This document shows positions 22,501-34,108 of a DNA stretch of 64,000 nt, piece by piece. This DNA comes from Cichorium intybus (lineage: Eukaryota > Streptophyta > Magnoliopsida > Asterales > Asteraceae): positions 401,544 through 465,543 of the forward strand of contig JAKNSD010000072.1 in assembly GCA_023525715.1 (NCBI GenBank). The letters are read 5' to 3'. The notes beneath the pieces were generated by a model. It was not told where the DNA came from. It worked only from the letters and a program-made list of their open reading frames with translations, and did not search any database. A program made the translations under genes and the position numbers. Numbering within the stretch: the stretch's first letter is position 1; each line of letters starts with the position of its first letter.

Positions 22501-22824
22501 TTTCAAGCTTGGAAGTGATGGTACCTTTCTTTCCATCCGATCTCGTTTCTTTATCTCACGCCTCAGCATTTCGTAATGAACCTCATCCAACACATCATCA
22601 GCTTCACCCACTACATCTTTTAGCTGCTTCAGCCACACCATCACAGCCTCTGTTCCCTTTTGTTTCTCTGCATCGCGCAACTTGGCACGAATCAGGTCTA
22701 AAGTTCTGTGAAGACTGGTCAGCCTTTCTTGGTAACCCCAGGCAATGGCAAGTTCGCCAGCAGCAATAGACAACACCTTTTTCAGTATCGCCTCGGCTGC
22801 AATTGTGACTAAAGCTTCGGCCAT
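19588..22824 (-). CDS. NLR1: intact CC-NB-ARC-LRR (RGA-type) immune receptor
   Basis: A 1078-residue intronless receptor. I choose ATG 22824 (MAEALVTIAAEAILKK) because NLR2 starts at the same place and the further upstream open frame lacks an ATG and covers the conserved 5' leader. Domains: coiled-coil N-terminus 1-150 with the EDVID-like EADDVLDEV (74-82); NB-ARC about 165-500 with P-loop GMGGIGKT (196-203), kinase-2 LLVLDDVW (271-278), GSGILVTTR (300-308), GLPL (364-367), CFAYCSIFEKD (422-432), WMALGLV (444-450) and MHD (493-495); then about 540 residues of irregular LRRs starting near ILKLKRCSIKKLDDSIGEL. No signal peptide or membrane segment is credible. CNLs of this kind are cytoplasmic ATP/ADP switches that sense pathogen effectors and trigger cell death. 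The ligand cannot be predicted. Length and motifs are normal for the family, so it is probably functional. Confidence 0.96.
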   Translation of the reverse strand: MAEALVTIAAEAILKKVLSIAAGELAIAWGYQERLTSLHRTLDLIRAKLRDAEKQKGTEAVMVWLKQLKDVVGEADDVLDEVHYEMLRREIKKRDRMERKVPSLPSLKKLSFRWKIGHKIKNINEALLKINIEANSLGLQNEHPEGPVPDCVDWRETVPHPEKFKIVGREKDEARIIELLTQSSKEEKVKIVPIVGMGGIGKTALAKSVYNDEKIEQHFDVKAWLCVSVKVDINTLIAKIYESLAGKKPTSDLRVNLIKSLETKLATKRYLLVLDDVWVEEGSYWEEFKSCMLNVNSQNGSGILVTTRKLDIGTRDMQTDLCGLKGLSDDHCWDIFRERAFVAGTSPSAEMEEIGREIVKKCGGLPLLLNVTSGMLANYNDKEKWLSIKNSKVWDLEKKTDRIQKSLELSFDNLPNSIVKQCFAYCSIFEKDKRMKRKELIRLWMALGLVQADEENKKEMEDVGDHIFQILVSNSLFQDVERNEYGHITHCGMHDLVHDLSVSLSKHDSLCVVGAMNDDIDYIPRVKHLAFFQEGNKEGVFKANDSMFMERDAVARTLHTLIIDGLYGHKLSLQRFKCMRILKLKRCSIKKLDDSIGELVHLRYLDLSDNEIRALPESIGKLYHLQTLKLKGCNYLEMFPKSMRSLMNLRYCKSKVSIPANIMGQLTSLRTLKPSFNVLRKMGHGIEQLSHLNHLSGKLHICQLENVSSKEDAVKADLSRKKNLYKIQFDWSEDNEGANRNDKDVLEGLQPPADLKSLIISNFAGDSFPEWVMKMAINIDGKRTPFEKLVSIRLFRCRSCLSLPTLENLPHLRDLRLVGMDNLTCLRSSSGVGDDVTGSTKPFSPSLRRLGLVNMERLEKWIDGASNSSKMISPVLEILYIKGCPKIIVIDECHPHPLVSLWIWRCTGLLSIKSIQGLTSLESLVICHCPSLLGITNLPNQCHSLKTLQITYCYMLSSLPHELFDCFAFLNELDLGPFLKELDSFPSLQGIEKIKNQLHSLELSGWDHWESIPEEIQHLTSLSQLIINGFGIQELPMWLTNMSSIQHLHFRDCKGLNEETIRRAAPQEATVSINRNVI

Positions 22825-23110
22825 TTTCACTGTTGAGAAGATAGAGGAAGAGTGGATGAATATGGAAGAGAAAGAGAGAGAGGAGTAAAGAGTCTGTGAG
22901 ATAGTTGAACTAACAAAGAGAGACGTAATGAATGAAAAGAAGCTAGTGGCCTGTGTGGTAAATGCATACAGGTGTGCAATAATTAAGAGTGATAGAAGCA
23001 ACTAGGAAATTACTCTGTCGGCATGTGTAGAAAATGGTATGGTATCCAATAATTGAGTTATATCACCACTGTACGTATTACAGTACTTTGTAAATAGTAT
23101 TTTTTACTAT
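22825..23110 (-). promoter_or_regulatory. NLR1 leader and proximal promoter (conserved in three copies)
   Basis: The 285 bp before the ATG are conserved with 56480-56720 (NLR2) and 59066-59258 (NLR3 remnant). Read on the minus strand it includes a pyrimidine-rich leader just before the start (CTCCTCTCTCTCTTTCTC). I see no textbook TATA box at a fixed distance. Conservation outside the coding region suggests either recent duplication or retained regulatory function. Confidence 0.65.
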
Positions 23111-24400
23111 CAATTTTATTTCTTATTTATGCTTTAATAATTTAAATATAATGTTTCATATAAATTAGACTCATCTTTGTGACTGGTTTTTTATTCACCT
23201 TTGGATATACTTTTATTGTAATATGACATGTATCAAATGCAATGTATTTTAGCTTTAAATCCTATTTTTCTTATATGGTTGGAATGGAATTATTAAATCT
23301 TCTAACATATATGTTGAGAATATAATAACCGTCCAACAGTTTCACACAAATTTAATATATAAAATGTTTTCGGACGTTAAATTAATTATACGGTTGCATT
23401 CGTTTTGATACAAGCTTTCTCCAACCTAAACACAACTGTAAAGAATAATACAATTCATCTGTATCAATATAATGCTTTCAACGATAAAGACGGTTTAAAA
23501 CAAGCTTTATATAGAAACATACGAGTCAAAATGAATTGTATTAGATGTCTATATATTTTTTTTCACATTTTAATGCTTTTTTTTATAAATATAAGGTTGA
23601 ATAGAAAAGTTATACGATTTAAATAATAACATAACACAATATCCCTTATTATTTGGCCAAACCGTTATTGTTATCTCTTTTAGTTATACATAATTAAATA
23701 TGTCAAAATCGGTCTAGACGGCCGATTAATCGATTATTAATCGTTTGACGGTCTCCATCAGCATACGTATCATGTTAGACGGTCGTATTAGACAGGCTGG
23801 TCAAAATCGGTATCGGGCTTGTACGAAACATTAAATAATTACAATAACCATACTCTTCAGCAGTTGACGAAATCCTCAAAGTACATAACATTTGTGCTAA
23901 AGTGTTCGGAAAAACTAGTTGTTAGCTTTAAATATATAAAATTACATAAAAATCAAATATTAAAAGCTCTGAAAGGCTAAAAGCTACTTCAAATGGTTGT
24001 TAGATTAAGAGTGTTTGGTTTAAAATCAATTGGTAATTTTTGTTGGCATCATCTTCCATCTCGTATTTTTTGGGTTTGTCTTAAACCCCTATGCTTTAAA
24101 AATCAAATTATAATTCCTCTTGGACCTTCTATTTGGGTTTCGTTTGACACCCTTTTATTCCAATCTCTAGGTTGGGATCCTATTTCGTTGATTCTTTTCT
24201 TATTAGTGGTCATATATGATATTATTGGTTATGTTCTATATTCAAATTGTTAAACATTATCTCAAGCTTTTTTCTATATAATATTTTGCAGTGTTAATCT
24301 CCATACTTTCACTTGTTGTCTCTAATTTTTGTCTTTTAGAATATAATTTTTTTGCTATCATGATTGGCGGTTATACTACTAAATATTGAAGGAAACAAAA
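23111..24400. repeat. Distal upstream flank of NLR1
   Basis: AT-rich. The segment about 24040-24390 is recognisably related to 56840-57080 upstream of NLR2 (shared blocks such as CAAATTGTTAAACATT and TCATGATTGG). An 86-codon frame at 23993-24253 falls in this shared segment but is not conserved as a frame, so I do not call it a gene. Confidence 0.65.
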
Positions 24401-26090
24401 CTATGCTACGTTTTTTGAGCCCCTTGTTTTGTTTTATAGCCCAACATACTAACAACTATTTGTTGGTGTTTTTAATATCAACAATCTATTTAGTATAGTT
24501 GGGATTAACTCGAGACAAGTCGAGTTCAATGTTAGATACAAAACGAGTTTAGAGGTGTGGGGTGCACCCTTGAATAACCCAAAATGAACTTGTGAATACA
24601 TGGGTTTGGGGACAGTCATGTCTATCACAACATACATAACTTTCCCTTCAAAAATCAATCACTTTTAACCACATGTTCTTTATAAACATCTTGATTGTTG
24701 TATAAGCGTACAAATTATTTGGTATTGTTACTCTGTGCAATTGTTGTCTTAAATGTTGTTTTGAAGCTTTCGTTCCCCATCAATGGTGGAATTCAAATTA
24801 AGGCTCCATTATATGAGTTGAATACTTGAATCAACCTTGATTTGATTGTTTATAACTCATTTCAAGTCAAACAATCAATTTTTGATGATTAATCACAACT
24901 TGTTGATCCAATGGGGTTATAGTATAGCATTGATAACTTATACTCAAGCTTAGTAATGAGATTTTGGAACTAAATAGACGATCCTAGGATTAAGAAGTAA
25001 GTGATTAATGAAATCATGAAGTGGTTGTTATGTGATTATGATGAAATCCATTATTCGGATGGAATGCATGAAATCATTGCTAAGTTATGCTACTTGTATG
25101 TATTTTGATTCAGATAAATGAGAGATGTATAGGTTAGACCTACTCGCTCTGATTAGGATTTGGTCAAGTAGATTTTTACTTATTACTCAGTCTACGTAGA
25201 TTGTTACTTGTCAATGTAGATTATTAATCGGTGTGCGTAGATTGTTGCTATGCTCGTGTAAATAACATAAAGACCCCCCATTTTCATTTTTAATACCATA
25301 TAACTTCTAGTTACAATCAATCAAACTCATAGTATATTAAATATGGTTATTACACACCCAATAACTGTTGTAACAATAAATTTATATCTTTGAATATTTG
25401 AAAGGTGGGGATTGAGGGACAATACAACTAAGAAGAGGGTGGTTGATCATAAAAGTTTGAAGTGTTAAGTTGAGTAACTGGTAAAGACATATCCCCTACA
25501 TTTATGATTAAAAATGTTGTCATGTTTTGAACTAGGTAAAACGTTTTAAATATCTTATGCACCATGTGTAATATTATATGTAACCCTATATACATTCATG
25601 AGAATGATATTTAAGAGTATTTTGATTAAGACTAAAAGCCTATATTATTTTGTAAACCCTTTTTCCTCTTGAATTTGTTCATTCATTATAATGTGGAATG
25701 ACCGAGTGATTATTAAAGTCCCGAGAAAAATGATGAGACTGATAACAAAATAAGAAAGACCATTGTCTTAGTGATGGTATTCTAGTCATGCCTCACTTAT
25801 GCATGTAGGCTAGATACCTCATGTATGATTCTTGTGATGATAGCACACTTGTACCTTAAAATGACAAAAATAAGGAGTGATGCATATTGGGCATTTTGGT
25901 AGCAATACATAGGCTTTAGTGAGCTATTGAACGACAAACGACAAACGACTATGAGAAGAATCTAGACATGAGATGACTTTGAAAGGGTTTAGGTGCATAT
26001 TTCATTGCATATACATTTTGGTTATTTTATAAATGATATTATTGTTAACTTTTAAATGTTAAATAATAATGAATTATTAAAAACTTGTGG
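24401..26090. other. Gene-free AT-rich stretch
   Basis: I see no coding region, no recognisable element end and no RNA gene. A few short imperfect repeats of a TACGTAGATTGTT-like word occur at 25180-25250. Confidence 0.5.
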
Positions 26091-26310
26091 AAAAGAATGG
26101 TGAATGACTTATGATGATGAACGATTAATGACATATTATGATGAATGACGAATGGCTTATGATGATGAATAATGTATATTGTATCATGATGACCTATGAT
26201 GATAAATGACAAATGATAATGAATGACTAATGATGTATAAAAATGAATGACTATGGACGTAAGATGATGAATGAAATAACCTTTGATGATGATAATTAAT
26301 GATTATTTCT
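26090..26310. repeat. Degenerate ATGATGAATGAC-type minisatellite
   Basis: About 220 bp in which ATGATGAATGA-like words recur at irregular spacing with many substitutions. Confidence 0.7.
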
Positions 26311-26535
26311 GTATACATATTTTAAATTGATTTTGGGGGATTCTCATTAGTCGAATAAATGTGCCTCTTTTTACCTTAAAGATATTGAATCCTGATATTA
26401 CGTACTAGAAATTTCCAATTCCTAACCTACATATTTGGACAAGTGAGAGTAGTGATTGAGAACATTAGAAAAATGATTGGATATTTAAAACGTCATGATT
26501 AATGTAGTGGTTTCCTTAAATTGATGTTTTGATAT

Positions 26536-27475
26536 TGATGGGTTTTCTGAAGGGTTTTGATAAATAAAATAGAGCATTTTACGCAAAAACGGCAACGGAA
26601 GCCTTTTAAAATAACGAGTTTATTTTAGAACATTTTAAAACAAAACCATCAAAGATCCATTTACATGAGTAAGAATATATTTAAAAACATACATAAGATG
26701 TTTTAGAGTGATAACCTTTGTTGCCTTTAAACCCTCTTAGAATTGGGGTGTTGATGTAGATGGTAAAACCAAAAAGCTTGATTTCTCTACAAGTATCCAC
26801 CACAAAGGTTAAGGCACTTGGATTTCTAGATCCTTCTTGTATAAAGAACTTCTTAAGCCTTTAAGTACTTAACATAATTAAGTACTTAAGGAGAAGCACT
26901 TCTACACTCTCAAACTTGGAAGAAACTTTACAAAATGAGAGAGTAGAGGGAGAGAAAAGGTTAGCCACGTTTTTTAGAGTAAATGATAGAAAAACTTGAT
27001 GCAAACTTTGCATCTCACTCTCTTTTATACTCACAAGAGAGTCCCATGACTCATACCATCAATAAATGAAAAAGATATGATCTTATACAAGGTATGGATG
27101 TGTAGGTGAAGGTTGACAAGCAACCTCCACCTAACCCTCCTATGGTGGTGGAAAAAGGACAAGAGTGTCCAACACTCTTCCTTTAGAAACTAACTAAGTC
27201 TAGTTACATCTTAATGTAACCCAAAGTTTCAAAAACTTTGTACATCACTTAATATATCATATCATATGATATAATTATTAGTTTAACTCCTTATAATTAT
27301 TATTTTCACAAAAAATAATTATTCTCTAATTAAACACGAGTTAAATTTATTTATTAATTATCAAATACTTAATAAATATTCAATAAGTACCAACTTGATA
27401 AAGGTGTGACCCTATAGGATCATATGTTATTAGTACTATCATTTCATAATGATTCTAGAGCATATAGATCCAACA
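26536..27475 (-). repeat. Putative copia LTR (minus orientation), next to an inverted element piece
   Basis: The right end reads GATCCAACA followed by ATCTCCCAC at 27476-27484, which on the minus strand is a copia polypurine tract (GTGGGAGAT) followed by the LTR start TGTTGGATC. The left end (TGATGGG at 26536) is a guess based on the region's style. Almost no internal sequence of this element remains: within about 15 bp the DNA switches to a plus-strand RNase H. Confidence 0.55.
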
Positions 27476-27487
27476 ATCTCCCACATG

Positions 27488-27841
27488 CACAGGATTCATT
27501 ATATTGCGGCTAGTGAGGCTGCAAATGAAGCCGTTTGGTTAAAGAAATTCATGGGTGATCTCGGAGTTGTTCCAACAATCCAAGAACCCGTTAAAATCTT
27601 CTTTGATAACGAAGGTGTAGTCGCGTTGACTAAGTAACAAAAGGATCACAGAAGATCAATGCACATACTCAGGATATACCATTATGTTCGTCACAAGGTG
27701 GAAAGTAAGGACATCGTAGTGAATAGAGTATCATCGGAGGATAATCCGGCTGATCCCTTCACGAAGGCATTGAGTAAAATCAAGAACGATAAGCATGCTA
27801 AGAGCATAGGCATGAGAGATGATGTTAGTTTTAGTAGTTAG
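27488..27841 (+). pseudogene. copia-C RNase H C-terminal fragment
   Basis: Two pieces in one frame separated by a single TAA at 27635-27637. The first has YIAASEAANEAVWLKKF and FFDNEGVVALTK, where the family has Cys-Asp-Asn. The second has HYVRHKVE and NPADPFTKAL, the usual C-terminal signature of copia RNase H. Everything upstream (gag to RT) is absent. Confidence 0.88.
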
Positions 27842-28696
27842 TTGATAGTTGAAACATTGTAACCATAATAAATTGTAATTGAATTTGGTGATTAATGAAT
27901 AGAGATTTATTTGTAAGTTAGTGAACTACCATTATGAAATTATTTATATTGTGTTTCGTTTTGCATGTTTGGAATCAACTTCCCGTATTAAATTACTCAA
28001 ACATCCACAAGCGGTCATACTCGTGGAAATAAGTGTTGAATTAAGACTATCATGGAATGTTGGTTGATGCCAATAGAGATTTAACATAGCATGGAGATGC
28101 AGCTAACATTCATGAGTACTTAAGTAGAGATTTGGGTATCGGATAAACCCGCACTTAGAGATTACTTCATGGATACAATCATGAGTAATTTAAAGATTAT
28201 AATATTTTCTATTCTTCAAGCGGATAAGCATGAATTTTAGTTTACTATTTATGTTATGCATTGGTTTACCTAAATGCGATAGTAACCGGGAGTCATAAAG
28301 TATGTCCATGTATGACGTGAAGAGTGGACTATAGCTATGTAGTCGATGTTTATTTTTTCCATTTGCCTTAAATAGGAAAAGTGATATATGGGCCTCATGG
28401 TGATTTGATGTGGACATTATATGATGGGCCCAGCCTAGACTAGATTGATGTGTTCAATCTAGTAGTCCAATAAGGTCAACATAAATTGGAAATCGGGAAA
28501 CATAATCTTGAACCTCGAGATTGATTCTTATCCATGTCTCAGATTCATATGATATCTTGGAGAACAGAGGAATAGATGATCACTTATCTTAAGGGCTGAC
28601 TCAAAGAATAAGATTCAGAGTTCGACAGTGGTTAAGGAAGCACACTCTGCGAATTAAGTGGGAGACTTATGACTAATGGTAGTTGATGACTTGTCT
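27842..28696 (+). mobile_element. copia-C 3' noncoding internal region
   Basis: An 855-bp noncoding stretch between the RNase H end and the polypurine tract, of the long kind seen in some copia lineages. It contains an extra AAGTGGGAGACT at 28644, a second copy of the polypurine-tract word at 28697. Confidence 0.7.
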
Positions 28697-28707
28697 AAGT
28701 GGGAGAC
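28697..28707 (+). other. copia-C polypurine tract
   Basis: AAGTGGGAGAC immediately followed by the LTR start TGTTGGAATAG. Confidence 0.8.
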
Positions 28708-29037
28708 TGTTGGAATAGTGTCGAAGATCATAACTAAATTAGTAAGGACCTTCCATTAATAGCAGTGTCCTTTTTGGGTTGCCCTCACTAGTCCAAATGA
28801 AATTCACGTTAATAGAGAGAAATATAAATAGTTTGTTAATTTATTATGTGATGATAAATTAATTAGAAACTAGTTTGGAATTAATTGGAATTAATTAGTA
28901 TTAATTGAAATTAATTTAAGATTAATTCACAGGGGCTGAATTTTAACTGTTCAATAGTTGAGCAATGGATAATGTTAGGACATATAAGTTGGACGCTTTT
29001 GAATTTATCCTTATATAAAAATCGCCAATTCTATATA

Positions 29038-29203
<166 letters not shown>

Positions 29204-29210
29204 GTTTCAA

Positions 29211-29648
<438 letters not shown>

Positions 29649-30144
29649 TTGATATTTAAAGAGTATTTGAATTTAAAGATAAAAGGTTTATCCAGTTTGA
29701 ATTCAAATAAGGCTTATCTCTAAGGTTTATCCTTAATCACCCTAAAGGCTAGAAAAACCCGGCAGCTCATAATTTGCGCCAACTTCGGTAGACATTCCTC
29801 AAGAGTTTTTCTCTTCTCTCTCAAGCAGAATCTATAATCTTTCTCTAAGGTTTTATAGCGAGCTTTTCTTAATAACCTAATTGTTTGGACTAATCGGGTG
29901 TAATCCATTAGAGGTATTCTCTTTTGGATACTACATTTCTTAGCACTTGGGGATTTCGACATTCTCAAAGGGTTCTTCAAGCAAATCGGATTTGCTAAAG
30001 GTTGGTACACTTAAACCTTATTGTAGTTGTAAATATGCAATAAGTAATCTCCCTGTAGGTTTTAGTAAATGTTACTTGCCTTAGAATTTTTGTATGTTTC
30101 CGCTGCCATATTTGCATGTTCCAGTGTAGTAGAAAATCTATCAC

Positions 30145-30390
30145 ATGTTTGGTTAAAGCTTCAATCTACACCCGACCTTGAGTTGAACATTTCATTTTTA
30201 TGTTATTGAACCTTGGATTTAAGTTAGATGTTATTAAACATTTAGTTTGAGTAATGCAAAGTTTTGTTCTTAATCTTAATCATGATTTGTCGTTAGAATT
30301 TGGTTGGTCGCCATCTTTTAACGGTTTACCATGTACCGTATTTGTCGTTCCAATTGTTTTGGGACACAAAATAAGTGACACCTAATGAAA
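30145..30390. other. Unassigned sequence right of copia-C
   Basis: No coding region or element end is seen. Confidence 0.4.
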
Positions 30391-30936
30391 GTTTTGATCA
30401 AAGAGAATCGATTTGTGGCATTCTTTTGTTCAAATTTTACTTTTATTATAAACTTGTCATTGCTTTTTAATCTAACAACCCAAGTTTTGTTTTCAACCAA
30501 AACTCATATTTTTACTTGGTTCAAAAAGATCATTTGAATTGGGTTTAAATTTTGTGTCGTTGTTTGATTTGTACAACCTGTAATTGTTTTATGAATCAAA
30601 ACAAGTAACAACCATTGCATTTATACCTAGTGTAAAATTGGTCTTGTATGTTTTCACACTTCGGATCTTGCAAGGAGAAAAGAACATTGTTTGGGAATAC
30701 TTGTATAAAACACTATGCACATTTCGACTTATAATTAAGAACTTATTCAGGGTTAAGTTTCTAAAAGCTAGGTTTAGTTAAAGAGCTTATTTTAACTAAA
30801 TAGTTTTGACAAGTAAAGGAGTGCTAGAGCTTGTTAGTATTTCTTAGTACCAACTTAGATTTAAGATATCATTATTTTCATCCAAGTGCAAATACACATC
30901 TGAAATTTGTGAAACTTGAAGTCGGGTCTATCATTC
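30391..30936 (+). repeat. Dispersed repeat R1, copy 1
   Basis: Aligns with 39507-40042 over its whole length with scattered differences (shared landmarks GTTTTGATCAAAGA, GGGAATACTTGTATAAAAC, TAGTATTTCTTAGTACCAAC). It has no frame. It is probably part of an LTR retrotransposon terminal or leader region, judged from its style only. Confidence 0.8.
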
Positions 30937-31896
<960 letters not shown>

Positions 31897-31920
31897 AAAT
31901 AAAAAGCGGGGAGACGGAAA

Positions 31921-33216
31921 TCTATATATCTTATAAAAGAGGCAAAAATACTTCAACCACATTCATTTGAAACTCCAATGACTTTTCAAATGCATTTTAA
32001 TAATGATATTGTCATATTAGTTATTGTAATTTATTCTTCATAACACTACAAGTGAAAAGTTTTTTAACTTATGGGTATTAAGTAGTAATTATTGTATTTA
32101 ATTGGTTAGTTGGTTTATAAAGAGATATAAATAGTGTGAAATGATGATTTGGAAACACATATCTTTCTACATTGGAGTACATATAAAATTTTGGAAGAAT
32201 AAGAGCAAGATAAAAATTTGGAAAATGGAATTCTATACAAGTAAGATCAACTCGACGTCTACTATATTCGTTTCCTTGAAAGTTACATCCGAGAGAGATT
32301 TCATGTATTCATACTGAATGAGGGAGAGGAAGATAGAAATTTGGAAGATGCAATTCTATACAAGCAAGATCAATTTGACGTCTACCATATTCGTTTCCTT
32401 GAAAGTTACATCCGAGAGACTAATAAGAAGATCATATTTATTTTCATTTCATATCAAAAGTTGATGTTTTTATAATATATGTTGATTTTTAATTTTTATT
32501 CTTTTACAAAAATTTGATATGTTGTAGTATGTAACTAAATAAACTAAAAGGGATGATGCACATTTTAAAATAGATATTATGATTACATCATTAGACAAAT
32601 CGATATCATATTTGTATTACGAACGAGATAAACATATCTTCAAATCTTATGTAAAATATTTTGATTCTCGATATTCTCTTTATTGTTTTAGTTTCTTGAA
32701 CTTTATCTTATTTAAAATAAAATATGTTGTCCTAAAATTAGCTATTAAGTAAAAACGTTTGTTGAAAAAAAATTAATGATCACATATACAAGAAAGTTAC
32801 GTATTAAAACTTACCAACAATTAATATATTCATTTTATAATAATTATAATTTGAAATGAAGAATACATAAAATAGTTGTAGTTATTAAATCTCATCACGT
32901 AAAATATCATTTATCTCATAAAATTTCATGATGAACGAGAGTTTTATTATCATATTGTTCAAAATAATAAAAATATTTTATTATCTTAGAATTATTTTTC
33001 CATACTTAAGTACAAAATTGTATTTATAACAATATATAGTTCTAATAAAATTTTCAACTTGCTTATAACTAATTCACCAAAGTTATAATTTAATTTCTAT
33101 AAAATCATACAACAGCCTACAAAGAGAACGGCTATTTGTTACTTTGAATAATATATAATCTTTTGATATTTTAATTTTGTAATTTTATTCATGAACAACG
33201 CGCGGGATTCGCCTAG
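31921..33216 (+). mobile_element. Probable nonautonomous Helitron
   Basis: A 1296-bp segment starting TCTATATATCTTATAAAAGAG right after an A and ending in CTAG right before a T, with GCGCGGGATTCGC just inside the 3' end. TC start, CTRR end and insertion between A and T are the Helitron hallmarks, and the 5' end strongly resembles known plant Helitron starts. The usual 3' hairpin is weak because the left stem arm seems mutated. It has no Rep/helicase coding and would depend on an autonomous partner. Internally AT-rich, with one tandem duplication. Confidence 0.65.
32205..32425. repeat. Imperfect tandem duplication of about 115-125 bp inside the Helitron
   Basis: Two copies of a block running from GATAAAAATTTGGAAAATGG or its variant to TTCGTTTCCTTGAAAGTTAC and ATCCGAGAGA, the second starting near 32330. 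Confidence 0.85.
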
Positions 33217-33494
33217 TAATTCAAATAGTAATTCAAATATTTGGAAAGGAGATGAAAGTGGATGCCTACCCCGGTGTAATTAAATGAGTAATTAAATGGA
33301 CGACACGTTTTTGAGGCCCCCATGTGTTTAAATGCCAAAACATAAATAATATTTTAAATGTGTTTTGTCTCATTCGTTTGTGTTAATCGACAGGTCAACA
33401 ACAAGAAAAAAAGTTTAGTTTTTAAAGTCTTTCGTCCTTTTCCCTTCATGTATTGCACGGCCAAGAAAAAGAAAAGGAAAATTTTCCTTTATAT

Positions 33495-33536
33495 CATTAA
33501 AAACATTCTAATTACGTCTATATTTTTATGAAATTA

Positions 33537-33585
<49 letters not shown>

Positions 33586-34108
33586 ACATTAATTTAATAA
33601 TTAATAATGTTTTTTTTTAAAAAACAACTATTTTTAAATTATATTAGTTACTAAACTATCCCGTCCCATATATACTAATCGAACTCCCCATCGTTGGTTT
33701 TGCTGTGTTTAATTACTCATATTGTTTCATTTGTTTCCGTGTGATTAATGCTTTAAATTGTTTTAATATGTTATTTGGTGAATATCAAATCAATATGTTT
33801 TCTTTCATTATTGTAGCTTAATTTTATAAAACAACTTGATAGATATATAGGATGTGCCGTGAGTTTCTTATCGGAATGTAGAATTGATTTTGAAAGATGG
33901 GATTCAACTAGGATATACGGTACAGGGATAGTTTAGTAATTTAGGTCTAATTTAATTTAAAAATAGATTTTTTTAATTTTAAATGTATTATTAATTATTA
34001 AATTAATGTTTTGGATATATATGAGAGTTTCTTGGGTTTTTAAGAATATATACGTAATTTGTAATTTCATAAGAATATAGACGTAATTAGAAAGTTTTTA
34101 AGTTAGAA
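33495..34108. mobile_element. Long inverted-repeat (foldback) element
   Basis: The left arm (33495-33661) pairs with the right arm (33925-34108): TTCTAATTACGTCTATAT against ATATAGACGTAATTAGAA at the outer ends, CCAAAACATTAATTTAAT against ATTAAATTAATGTTTTGG in the middle, and TTACTAAACTATCC against GGATAGTTTAGTAA at the inner ends. The loop is about 260 bp and noncoding. The left arm carries an interrupted (TA)n near 33538-33580. Confidence 0.88.

Noticed and set aside
19588..22824. Plus-strand frames inside NLR1 (e.g. 20156-20644, 162 codons)
   Set aside because: Antisense shadows of the receptor coding strand; the same shadows recur in NLR2.
22825..23001. N-terminal extension of NLR1 (59 residues, hydrophobic) that could look like a signal peptide
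   Set aside because: It starts at a non-ATG codon, covers the conserved leader, and NLR2 starts at the MAE methionine; the extension is not coding.
23993..24253. 86-codon frame upstream of NLR1 with hydrophobic C-terminus
   Set aside because: The homologous DNA upstream of NLR2 does not keep the frame; no family recognised.
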